Part shown: one piece after another, positions 51,985 to 60,241 of the stretch
How positions within the stretch are numbered: the first letter of the stretch is position 1
How the letters are laid out: each line of letters starts with the position of its first letter
Assembly: GCA_965662365.1 (NCBI GenBank)
Contig: CBFIHR010000015.1
Coordinates: forward strand, 3,271 to 67,270
Direction: 5' to 3'
Length of the DNA: 64,000 bases
Source of the DNA: CAWVWD01 sp965662365
Lineage (GTDB): Bacteria > Bacteroidota > Bacteroidia > Chitinophagales > Saprospiraceae
Program-made: the position numbers and the translations under genes
Notes under the pieces: generated by a model
The model's database searches: none
Seen by the model: the letters and a program-made list of their open reading frames with translations, nothing else
What the model was told of the DNA's origin: nothing

Positions 51985-53565
51985 TTATTCCCGACTTTTC
52001 AATATTTCTACAAACGCACGCAAATCAATTAACCTCGTCCCGAATGCTACGAAAACCGTCAAAGTCACCGCAAAAAGAAAATCTATGTACCAATTATGAA
52101 AACTGAGCTGGCTTAAAGCCAAATAGTTACACAAAATTGTCAATCCGATAAAGCTGATAATTTGAATAAAAAAAGTAATCGAAAAATGTAATCTGAAAAT
52201 ATATTTTGACCAAATAATGTGTGCAATAGCGACCAAAGATTGTGTTATCAAAGTCGCCAAAGTCGCTCCGTACACTTCGTATTTTGGTATTAATAATAGA
52301 TTCAAAACGATATTTAAAATCACACCGCTTATCGCAATAATATTCAACTGCCAAAGATTCGCATTTGCTGTCATCAATGTTCCGAAAATATAAACCGAAG
52401 CGACTGGAATAAAGCTAAAAATCAACAACTCAAATACATCAACCCAGACTTCTGTTACATTATCTTGATACAACAACGTCATAATTTCTGCTCCAAAAGC
52501 CGCACTACAAATCGCAACACTCACTGAAAACGCTAAAATCAACTTAAACGCTGTAAATGTTAGGGCTTCGATATGATCTTTCGCCTTTAACATTTTTGCA
52601 AAAATCGGTAACAACAAACTTCCAAATAATAGACCAAAAATATTTACAGCATCTAATAGCCGATAAGCCGCCGCATAAATTCCAGCTTGATTCAATCCAT
52701 CAGACAGCAATTTTTCTAACATAATACTGTCAATTCGATTATAAATTGTCATAAATAAAACGAGCAAGGCATAAGGATAACTTTCTTTGAGAATATTTAG
52801 AATTGACCGTGCCAAAGGAAGCGGGGAACTGCTCCCTACTTCATTCTGTTTTCCTTCCTCAATTATGTTTTGTTGTCGTCGCTCCGATTTTGACTCGCTT
52901 ATTTTACTAACAGCATCAAGTTCGGATTCGCTCCCTTCCAAAGTACTCGGGAGGAAGGACTGCTGAGAAGTCAACCTAAACACCAAAATGCCACTCACCA
53001 AAGCCGTCAACGCATACGCAAAAGTTTGAGCATAAACGAAATATTCAATTTCAAAAGTCGGCACAACACTTCCCCAAAGTAATACCGAACAAACGATTAT
53101 CACCAAAATTCTATCAAAGACGGAAATAATTGCGTCCCACCTAAAAAAATGTAATGCCGCAATATTTGACCGAAAATAAAGGATAAAACCAATAAAAACT
53201 TGATTCAACGCTAATGGAAACAAGAGCGATAATTTCACCCCTCGATACCCCCAACTATACGCTAAGCCAAAGACAACTGCCAAATATACAAATGATAATA
53301 AAGTTTTGATTATCAAAAAATTAGGTAAATAATTTTTTAGTAAATGAGGTTGTTGTGCTATCGTTCGATTATTATAATTGGACAATCCTAAATCCAATAA
53401 AATATAGTATAAAATCGAGAAATTATACAACACTGCATACAAGCCATAATCTGCTGTTCCGACAGTGACTTGAACGGTTCTATCAATTCCAAAAATGTAA
53501 AACGGCTTAATCAGCAGGTTTACAAAAATTAAAAATAGTAGATTTGTGAGAAATTTACGCTGCAT
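51985..53565 (-). CDS. Polysaccharide flippase (Wzx/MATE-like) with hydrophilic insert
   Basis: The 526-residue protein has about 12-14 membrane helices, as in Wzx-type exporters that flip undecaprenyl-linked sugars. The N-terminal DLGLSNYNNRTIAQ is typical of the family. The start is set at ATG 53565 (MQRKFLTNLL); the frame running to 53775 overlaps the divergent glycosyltransferase and repeat DNA. Residues about 199-251, in the middle cytoplasmic loop, form an unusual hydrophilic insert rich in Ser, Glu and Gln that is encoded by repeat-like DNA with a CTCCC/GGGAG hairpin. The gene is divergent from a GT4 glycosyltransferase, which fits a surface polysaccharide locus. Confidence 0.82.
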   Translation of the reverse strand: MQRKFLTNLLFLIFVNLLIKPFYIFGIDRTVQVTVGTADYGLYAVLYNFSILYYILLDLGLSNYNNRTIAQQPHLLKNYLPNFLIIKTLLSFVYLAVVFGLAYSWGYRGVKLSLLFPLALNQVFIGFILYFRSNIAALHFFRWDAIISVFDRILVIIVCSVLLWGSVVPTFEIEYFVYAQTFAYALTALVSGILVFRLTSQQSFLPSTLEGSESELDAVSKISESKSERRQQNIIEEGKQNEVGSSSPLPLARSILNILKESYPYALLVLFMTIYNRIDSIMLEKLLSDGLNQAGIYAAAYRLLDAVNIFGLLFGSLLLPIFAKMLKAKDHIEALTFTAFKLILAFSVSVAICSAAFGAEIMTLLYQDNVTEVWVDVFELLIFSFIPVASVYIFGTLMTANANLWQLNIIAISGVILNIVLNLLLIPKYEVYGATLATLITQSLVAIAHIIWSKYIFRLHFSITFFIQIISFIGLTILCNYLALSQLSFHNWYIDFLFAVTLTVFVAFGTRLIDLRAFVEILKSRE

Positions 53566-53571
53566 AACTAC

Positions 53572-53682
53572 GTTGTGTTGATGTGTTGATGTGCCTACCC
53601 CGAAACCTCGGCGGTTGAAGTGTTGAGATTGATGAACACGGCAAAACGTCAGCACATCAACACAGCAATACTTCAACACAAC
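53572..53682. repeat. Long inverted repeat between the flippase and glycosyltransferase starts
   Basis: The left arm GTTGTGTTGATGTGTTGATG (from 53572, continuing to 53594) is fully complemented by the right arm at 53652-53682, except for an 8-nt insertion (GCAATACT) in the right arm. The arms are made of the period-8 word TGTTGATG. A CCCCGAAACCTCGG palindrome sits inside at 53598-53611. The right arm ends 1 nt before the glycosyltransferase TTG start. Confidence 0.8.
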
Positions 53683-53683
53683 A

Positions 53684-54808
53684 TTGCGAATAGCTGTAAA
53701 CACAAGGTTTTTATTAAAAAATAATCGAGAAGGCATGGGACGATATGTGGAGGAAACTTTCCGCCGTATCGTCACATCGCATCCAGAACACGAATTTATC
53801 TTTTTTTTCGATCGACCTTATGACGAATCGTTTATTTTTTCAAATAATATAACGCCTGTCGTACTGTCACCTCCAGCTCGTCATCCGATTTTGTTTGTCA
53901 TTTGGTACGAGCTGTCGGTTGTTCGAGCCTTAAAAAAGTATAAAGCTGACATTTTTATCTCGCCAGATAATTTTTGTTCGATACGGACAAAAGTACCAAC
54001 TTTATTGGTCATTCACGATTTAGCATTCTGTCATTTTCCGGAGCAAGTTGGCACGATGGTACGCTGGTATTATCAATATTTTACGCCTCGATTCGTTCAA
54101 AAAGCGAAGCGAATTGCCTGTGTTTCGGAATATACGAAAAGTGATGTCGTAAAGTTTTACAACGCTTCACCTGATAAGATTGATGTTTGTTACTCCGGTG
54201 TTCGGGATATTTTTCGACCATTAAGCGAAAGCGAAAAAATAAGTATTCGCAAAGAAAAAGCGAATGGAAAAAACTACTTTTACTACATCGGAGCGGTTCA
54301 TCCTCGCAAAAATGTCCATCGGTTAATTTCGGCTTTTGACCAATTTAAGGAAGCAACTGGCTCTGATTTTAAGTTCTTAATCGCAGGGCGATTTGCGTGG
54401 CAAACGGGCGAGGTGAAATCAGCCTACGATGCGGCGAAACACAAAAACGATATTGAGTTTTTGGGGTATGTTTCGGACGAAGACTCGCCCAAACTAATGG
54501 CGGCAAGCCATGCGGTTTTATTCGCTTCGCAGTTTGAAGGTTTTGGTGTGCCAATTGTAGAATCGTTAAATTGTGAGTTGCCAGTCGTTACTTCAAATGT
54601 ATCTTCGATGCCAGAAATCGCTGGTGATGCAGGTATTCTGGTGAACCCAAATAGTATGAAGGAAATTGCAAGTGCAATGATTGAATTGGTCGAAAATCCT
54701 GATCTATATCAACGTATGGTCAAGAAAGCTAAGGCCAGAAAATCAAAATTCACATGGGACTTCACCGCAAATGTAATCTGGCAAAGTGTAGAGAAAATTT
54801 TAGGATAA
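53684..54808 (+). CDS. Glycosyltransferase family 4
   Basis: The 374-residue GT-B enzyme begins at TTG 53684, giving the usual opening RIAVNTRFLLKNNREGMGRY. An N-terminal acceptor domain is followed by the donor-binding domain, with YYIGAVHPRKNVHRLISAF at its start, FLGYVSDEDSPKLMAAS, and the EX7E-type motif in FEGFGVPIVESL. It transfers a sugar from a nucleotide donor in cell-surface polysaccharide or glycoconjugate synthesis. It is followed by an FkbM methyltransferase 21 bp later and is divergent from the flippase. Confidence 0.92.
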   Translation: MRIAVNTRFLLKNNREGMGRYVEETFRRIVTSHPEHEFIFFFDRPYDESFIFSNNITPVVLSPPARHPILFVIWYELSVVRALKKYKADIFISPDNFCSIRTKVPTLLVIHDLAFCHFPEQVGTMVRWYYQYFTPRFVQKAKRIACVSEYTKSDVVKFYNASPDKIDVCYSGVRDIFRPLSESEKISIRKEKANGKNYFYYIGAVHPRKNVHRLISAFDQFKEATGSDFKFLIAGRFAWQTGEVKSAYDAAKHKNDIEFLGYVSDEDSPKLMAASHAVLFASQFEGFGVPIVESLNCELPVVTSNVSSMPEIAGDAGILVNPNSMKEIASAMIELVENPDLYQRMVKKAKARKSKFTWDFTANVIWQSVEKILG

Positions 54809-54829
54809 TAGCTTCTTAGATAAACAGTA

Positions 54830-55549
54830 ATGAAAAAAATTATTCAACGTATATTACAGCAAACATTAGGTTTTGAACGTTATTTGGTGTTATTCGCTAA
54901 GTTTAAAATAGCGACTTTCAAATCAGATAAAAACGAAGGCGATTTTTTCAAATTCGTGGATTTAATGAGTAACGATGCGAATGTGCTGGATATTGGTTCA
55001 AATATTGGTATCACAGCGGTTCATTTGGCTCGAAAAGTCAAAAAAGTCTATGCTTACGAACCCGTTCCACCAAATTTCAAAACCTTATCGAATATTATCA
55101 AAAGCTACAATTTACAAAATGTAGCACTATTTCAAATCGCTTTAGGCGATGAAAATACAATGATTGAAATGGTAATGCCGGAGGTCGAAAACGTGCAGAT
55201 GCAAGGGTTGAGTCATGTCGTACATGAAGACTTGACGGACTTTAATGAAGGCAAACGTTTTAAAGCACCTTTGAAGCGTTTGGATGATCTGGACACGTTT
55301 CAAAATATCAAAATTCATGGAATTAAATTAGATGTGGAAAACTTTGAATATTTTGCATTGAAAGGCGGCGAACAGTTGATTTTGAGGGATAAACCAATTA
55401 TTTATACCGAGTTATGGGAAAATGAAAATCGTTATAAATGCTTTGATTTAATCAAAAGTTGGAATTATTCCATCAAGGTTTTATACAATGGCGAATTGGT
55501 CGATTTTGAACAGGGAAAACACGATAACCAAAATTTCTTTTTTGTATAA
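54830..55549 (+). CDS. FkbM-family SAM-dependent methyltransferase
   Basis: A 239-residue Rossmann-fold methyltransferase with the SAM motif VLDIGSNIGITAVHLARKV (about 53-71), AYEPVPPNF (the acidic ribose contact), and the FkbM feature IKLDVENFEYFALKGGEQ with YTELWENENRY. FkbM-type enzymes often methylate sugars of surface glycans, which fits its place behind the glycosyltransferase in a 21-bp spaced pair. The exact acceptor is unknown. Confidence 0.9.
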   Translation: MKKIIQRILQQTLGFERYLVLFAKFKIATFKSDKNEGDFFKFVDLMSNDANVLDIGSNIGITAVHLARKVKKVYAYEPVPPNFKTLSNIIKSYNLQNVALFQIALGDENTMIEMVMPEVENVQMQGLSHVVHEDLTDFNEGKRFKAPLKRLDDLDTFQNIKIHGIKLDVENFEYFALKGGEQLILRDKPIIYTELWENENRYKCFDLIKSWNYSIKVLYNGELVDFEQGKHDNQNFFFV

Positions 55550-55635
55550 CCTATTGTTATTCATTAGTATTCTAAGTCTCAAGCAAGTTTATCAGTTGCT
55601 TTCAACCTTACCCCGATACTTTGACTTTGCGGCAA

Positions 55636-55667
55636 AGACCTGACAGGTTTTAAAAGTCTGTTAGGTC
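55636..55667. repeat. AGACCTGACAGG-TTTT-AAAA inverted repeat
   Basis: AGACCTGACAGGTTTT (55636-55651) and AAAAGTCTGTTAGGTCT (55651-55667) form a hairpin with a few mismatches. It follows the FkbM gene and belongs to the family seen at 814 and 20572, here possibly a terminator with AAAAGTC on the plus strand, but without a clear T run. Confidence 0.7.
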
Positions 55668-56032
55668 TGATTATCAATGACTTAGGAGATAATTTTAAGT
55701 TTTTAAAAATCGTAATTTTAAAAATGTCCGGTAGTAAGGATTGTGACAATCAAAACAACGTAACTATCTGATTATAAACCTATAAGATTAATAAAAAACG
55801 TATAGGGTTATCAAAATAAACACCTCAACCAGCTTAAATCAACCTCACTTTTACTTTTTATGTTAATGCTTTAATAGCCACAGCCAGCCGTAATTAGTAG
55901 ATTTTTCATATTGGAATAACGGAAGGTGATTTTAAAAGGGTTGGTTTTTTCAAAACAATTATATTCGTTTATCATTCAAATACATTCGATAAAATAATTC
56001 ATAATTCATAATTCATAATTATTTAAAAACAG

Positions 56033-56040
56033 TATTTTTG
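56033..56040 (+). promoter_or_regulatory. cysS -7 box, predicted leaderless transcript
   Basis: TATTTTTG fully matches TAnnTTTG and ends 4 nt before the cysS ATG at 56045. The predicted transcript start is at or one base before the ATG. Confidence 0.55.
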
Positions 56041-56044
56041 CGGC

Positions 56045-57544
<1,500 letters not shown>

Positions 57545-57547
57545 ATA

Positions 57548-57588
57548 GTGTTGATGTGTTGACGTAATCACGTTGTACACATCAACAC
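57548..57588. repeat. 12-bp inverted repeat between cysS and the next gene
   Basis: GTGTTGATGTGT (57548-57559) and its exact complement (57577-57588) surround a loop with an inner ACGT/ACGT pairing. It starts 3 nt after the cysS stop. The words are those found at 53572-53682, and CTTCAACACAAC follows the right arm in both places. Confidence 0.75.
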
Positions 57589-57602
57589 TTCAACACAACA
57601 AA

Positions 57603-58259
57603 ATGAGCATACTTTCAAAGTCGGCATATTACGCCAAAGCAGGCATCAAATTCGTGATGCGAATTGTCTTACCGTTTATCGCAGGTATTTTCTTCAACTG
57701 GGTTTTTGCCCTGGTTTTCTTCATCAATTGGCTGGGCGATGCGACTTGGAAAAGCAGCATTTTCACGATTCTATTAACAGCTTTATTTTTAGTCGGTTTT
57801 CCGTTTGCTTACCTCTGGCTCGGGCGTATCAATGCACTTCGACAAGGAGCGGCAGGGCTGTATCAATCTGGTCACAATACGATTGAAAAATTAGTCGGAA
57901 ATGTTACGAAAGCGGCTGTGATAAGTTCTCAAACGACTGGTCTGGGGGCAGTCTTTGCAGGTGATAAAGTGAAGAATAAAAAAGGATTTATCAAAAACTT
58001 AGAAGAGAAATTACCTCGACCAATCTACTTTATTTTATCTTTTGTCTTAGAGGAAATTCCGATTGCTGCAGCACTGAAAGAAGTCAGTGAAACAACCGAA
58101 TTAAAAAAAGAAAATTTACCAATTATTCAACCGATTGTACAACGCCGAGTCGATGAATTTGTAGAAGATCGTCTGGTCGGTGATTCGGTGATTTTCTTTT
58201 GGATTTTGGTGGGTATTAATGTCACCGTAATGGGTACAGCTTGGTATTTTTTAGGATAA
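57603..58259 (+). CDS. Unknown three-helix membrane protein
   Basis: The 218-residue protein has about three predicted membrane segments: residues 20-40 and 52-72, and a final helix at 195-217. A central cytoplasmic-looking domain of about 120 residues contains VTKAAVISSQTTGLGAVFAGDKVKNKKGFIKN. I do not recognise it. The start is set at ATG 57603, just after a hairpin; the longer frame from 57573 reads the repeat. It follows cysS with a 58-bp gap and may be co-transcribed. Confidence 0.5.
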   Translation: MSILSKSAYYAKAGIKFVMRIVLPFIAGIFFNWVFALVFFINWLGDATWKSSIFTILLTALFLVGFPFAYLWLGRINALRQGAAGLYQSGHNTIEKLVGNVTKAAVISSQTTGLGAVFAGDKVKNKKGFIKNLEEKLPRPIYFILSFVLEEIPIAAALKEVSETTELKKENLPIIQPIVQRRVDEFVEDRLVGDSVIFFWILVGINVTVMGTAWYFLG

Positions 58260-58478
58260 AATGATGACCGTTTAAGAAAAATAAAAGCCTTTTTTATTTA
58301 AACCGATTACAAATTATCTCGTTTTGAATCATTAAATAATAGGTTCAGTAGGAATTAGGTATCTTGAAATGCTTATTGGATTTTTTATCAAATTATTAAA
58401 AATAATCTAATAAGCAATAATACAGTTCAACAATATTTATAAAGGTATTTCTACGATCAATTTTGATATTCATCAACC

Positions 58479-58484
58479 AAGGAG
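58479..58484 (+). promoter_or_regulatory. Shine-Dalgarno-like AAGGAG before the flavoprotein gene
   Basis: AAGGAG lies 4 nt before the ATG at 58489. This is notable because almost no other gene in the window has one. Confidence 0.6.
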
Positions 58485-58488
58485 AATA

Positions 58489-59751
58489 ATGCGAATAGAT
58501 AGACGAATTTGTATCATCGGTGCCGGTCCAGCAGGCGTAACGACCAGCCTTTTTTTAGCAAAACAAGGCGTCAAAAGTACGTTAATTGATAAAGCCGTTT
58601 TCCCACGACACAAGCCTTGTGCGGATAATATTACGGGAAATACTATTCGGGTGCTGAACGAGTTAGATCCAAATTTTATTGACAATTTACAATTAGAAAA
58701 AAAGTCTTTACAAATGAAAGGAATTGTGGCACATGCAGCGAATAGCCACAAGATGAAAATTGACTTTTTACCCTTAGAATCCGATACCGATGACCCTTCT
58801 TGTTATGCAATTCCAAGAATCAAATTGGACAATGAGTTGATGAATAAAGCGAAGGCGAGTCCGCTAATTGAAGTCATCGAAGGCTTTAATGTGTCGAACT
58901 TAACGAGAAGTGAAAATGGCATTCTTATCGAAAGCAAAAAGCAATCTATCTTTACCAATTTAGCCATAATTTGTAGCGGTTCAAATGCCAATTTTATAAA
59001 AAATCTACATCAAGTCGAAAAGGAAGATAAGCACTTTGCGGTCGGCGTCCGAGGGTATTATAAGAATGTCAAACCTTCTGAACATGGGCAATATTGTGAA
59101 TTATATATTACGAAAGATTTATTACCTGGCGGTTTGTATTTGACACAATTTACGGACGAAACCGTGAATGTAAATGTAGTCGTTAGAAGTGACATTGTCA
59201 AGAAGAAAAAACTCAACTTAAAGCAAATTTTAAAGGATACCTTAGCGACTCACCCTTTGCTAAAAGAGCGATTTGCAGCGGCAGAACAAGTCGGAAAATT
59301 GACAGGAAGCGGTTTATTTTTGGGAACTAAAAAGCGTAAAATCTCCGGTGACAACTTTATGTTAGTGGGTGATGCCGCAGGATTGATTGATTTGCTTTCC
59401 GCAAATGGCATTCCTCAAGCAATGTTAAGTGGTAAAATCGCAGCCGAGTTCGCTGCTAAATGCGACAAAGCGAATGATTTTTCGCTTACAACTATTGCGG
59501 ATTATGACGAACGAGTTTTTGATAGGATTAAGAATTATTTGAAGATGAGCAAGTTTGTCGCTCCGTTCTTGTCCAGCAATATTGCATTGACAATCTTATT
59601 AAAAGGTATGAATTTTATTGCCAAAAAATATGATAAAAATGACCAACTTCGAGATTTAATTTATGATCATGAAGCAACAAAAAAATTGATAAAACCTAAG
59701 TTTTATTACCGCCTATTTTTTGGAATAAAAAACTCTGAAGCGTTGGGATAG
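58489..59751 (+). CDS. Geranylgeranyl-reductase-family FAD-dependent oxidoreductase
   Basis: The 420-residue flavoprotein has the N-terminal Rossmann motif CIIGAGPAGVTTSLFLAKQG (about 8-27), the family HKPCADNITG signature (usually CG or CAD with a preceding PRHK), a central substrate domain with two beta-sheet segments, and the FAD-binding GDAAGLIDLLSANGIPQAML near residue 290. The family reduces prenyl double bonds or oxidises terpenoids and quinones; a specific substrate cannot be assigned. The C-terminal 90 residues are helical and positively charged, possibly membrane-associated. Confidence 0.82.
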   Translation: MRIDRRICIIGAGPAGVTTSLFLAKQGVKSTLIDKAVFPRHKPCADNITGNTIRVLNELDPNFIDNLQLEKKSLQMKGIVAHAANSHKMKIDFLPLESDTDDPSCYAIPRIKLDNELMNKAKASPLIEVIEGFNVSNLTRSENGILIESKKQSIFTNLAIICSGSNANFIKNLHQVEKEDKHFAVGVRGYYKNVKPSEHGQYCELYITKDLLPGGLYLTQFTDETVNVNVVVRSDIVKKKKLNLKQILKDTLATHPLLKERFAAAEQVGKLTGSGLFLGTKKRKISGDNFMLVGDAAGLIDLLSANGIPQAMLSGKIAAEFAAKCDKANDFSLTTIADYDERVFDRIKNYLKMSKFVAPFLSSNIALTILLKGMNFIAKKYDKNDQLRDLIYDHEATKKLIKPKFYYRLFFGIKNSEALG

Positions 59752-59806
59752 CTTTATTATAGAATAATAAATAAACGCTTCGAAGGCTAATTTCTTAATG
59801 CTGAAC

Positions 59807-59840
59807 AAAAAACGCTCACAAATATTTGTGAGCGTTTTTT
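59807..59840 (+). terminator. Strong terminator after the flavoprotein gene
   Basis: AAAAACGCTCACAAATATTTGTGAGCGTTTTTT is a perfect hairpin (CGCTCACAAATATTTGTGAGCG) with a T tract on the plus strand and an A tract that would serve the minus strand. It begins 55 nt after the stop codon. Confidence 0.9.
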
Positions 59841-59925
59841 ATTTATATTTTGTCAAAATAATTAATTTTAACATTACCCATTTTTCATACCTTTAGTTTA
59901 TATTGTATCTTCGTCAGCAAAGTAA

Positions 59926-60127
59926 CCCAAGTTGTTGCTATCGCTCGTAAAGTGATAAAAATGACAAAAGCGTATTCATACCAAACTAATAGAAAACAGA
60001 CATCGTCACGATCTAACAACGTGATTAAGGATTAAACCACTACCATGATATTTTGTTAAAGGGGCAATATTCATTTTCATGTGTAGTGTAGTCGCCCGGT
60101 TCTCTATTGAGCCGGTGCGATTTTTTT
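59926..60127 (+). ncRNA. Candidate structured RNA or short-ORF transcript ending in a GC-rich terminator
   Basis: A TATCTTCG box (59925-59932, one mismatch to TAnnTTTG) could start a transcript of about 190 nt. Within it is a 24-codon ORF (59961-60035, MTKAYSYQTNRKQTSSRSNN) and a TCACG/CGTGA stem near 60006-60024. It ends in TCGC-CCGGTTC/GAGCCGG-GCGA, a strong stem with TTTTTTT (60092-60127). GC content is clearly higher than the flanks. It does not look like tmRNA, SRP RNA or RNase P RNA; a 6S-like RNA cannot be excluded. Either the RNA or the small Ser/Arg-rich peptide could be the product. Confidence 0.4.
60092..60127 (+). terminator. GC-rich rho-independent terminator of the candidate RNA
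   Basis: TCGC pairs with GCGA, then a 1x1 mismatch and CCGGTTC/GAGCCGG with one G-U pair, closed by a TCTATT loop and followed by seven T. Confidence 0.85.
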
Positions 60128-60241
60128 GTTTCTAAACAGCCGAAGTTTTCCTACTCAATATATTTATTCTTCATTTTCTTTGTAGCATTTAAAAATTTTC
60201 CTCAATTTTAGACGAAATCCGTATTTTCAAAAATAACCGTT

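Larger units (their letters stand above)
55550..56044. other. Intergenic region upstream of cysS, with palindrome and 7-bp tandem word
   Basis: It contains the ACCTGACAGG-type palindrome at 55636-55667 and the tandem word TAATTCA (3.7 copies) at 55995-56020, close to the cysS promoter box at 56033. The rest is AT-rich and non-coding. Confidence 0.6.
59752..60241. other. Intergenic region with two terminators and a candidate RNA locus
   Basis: After the terminator at 59807-59840 comes AT-rich DNA to about 59925, then a more structured stretch to about 60127 (see the ncRNA entry), then about 115 bases before the prolyl oligopeptidase ATG. No known RNA family could be identified by eye. Confidence 0.5.

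Noticed and set aside
59926..60127. tmRNA, SRP RNA or RNase P RNA
   Set aside because: No tRNA-like ends, no GGAAGG-type SRP loop and no RNase P P4 sequences. It stays an unassigned candidate.
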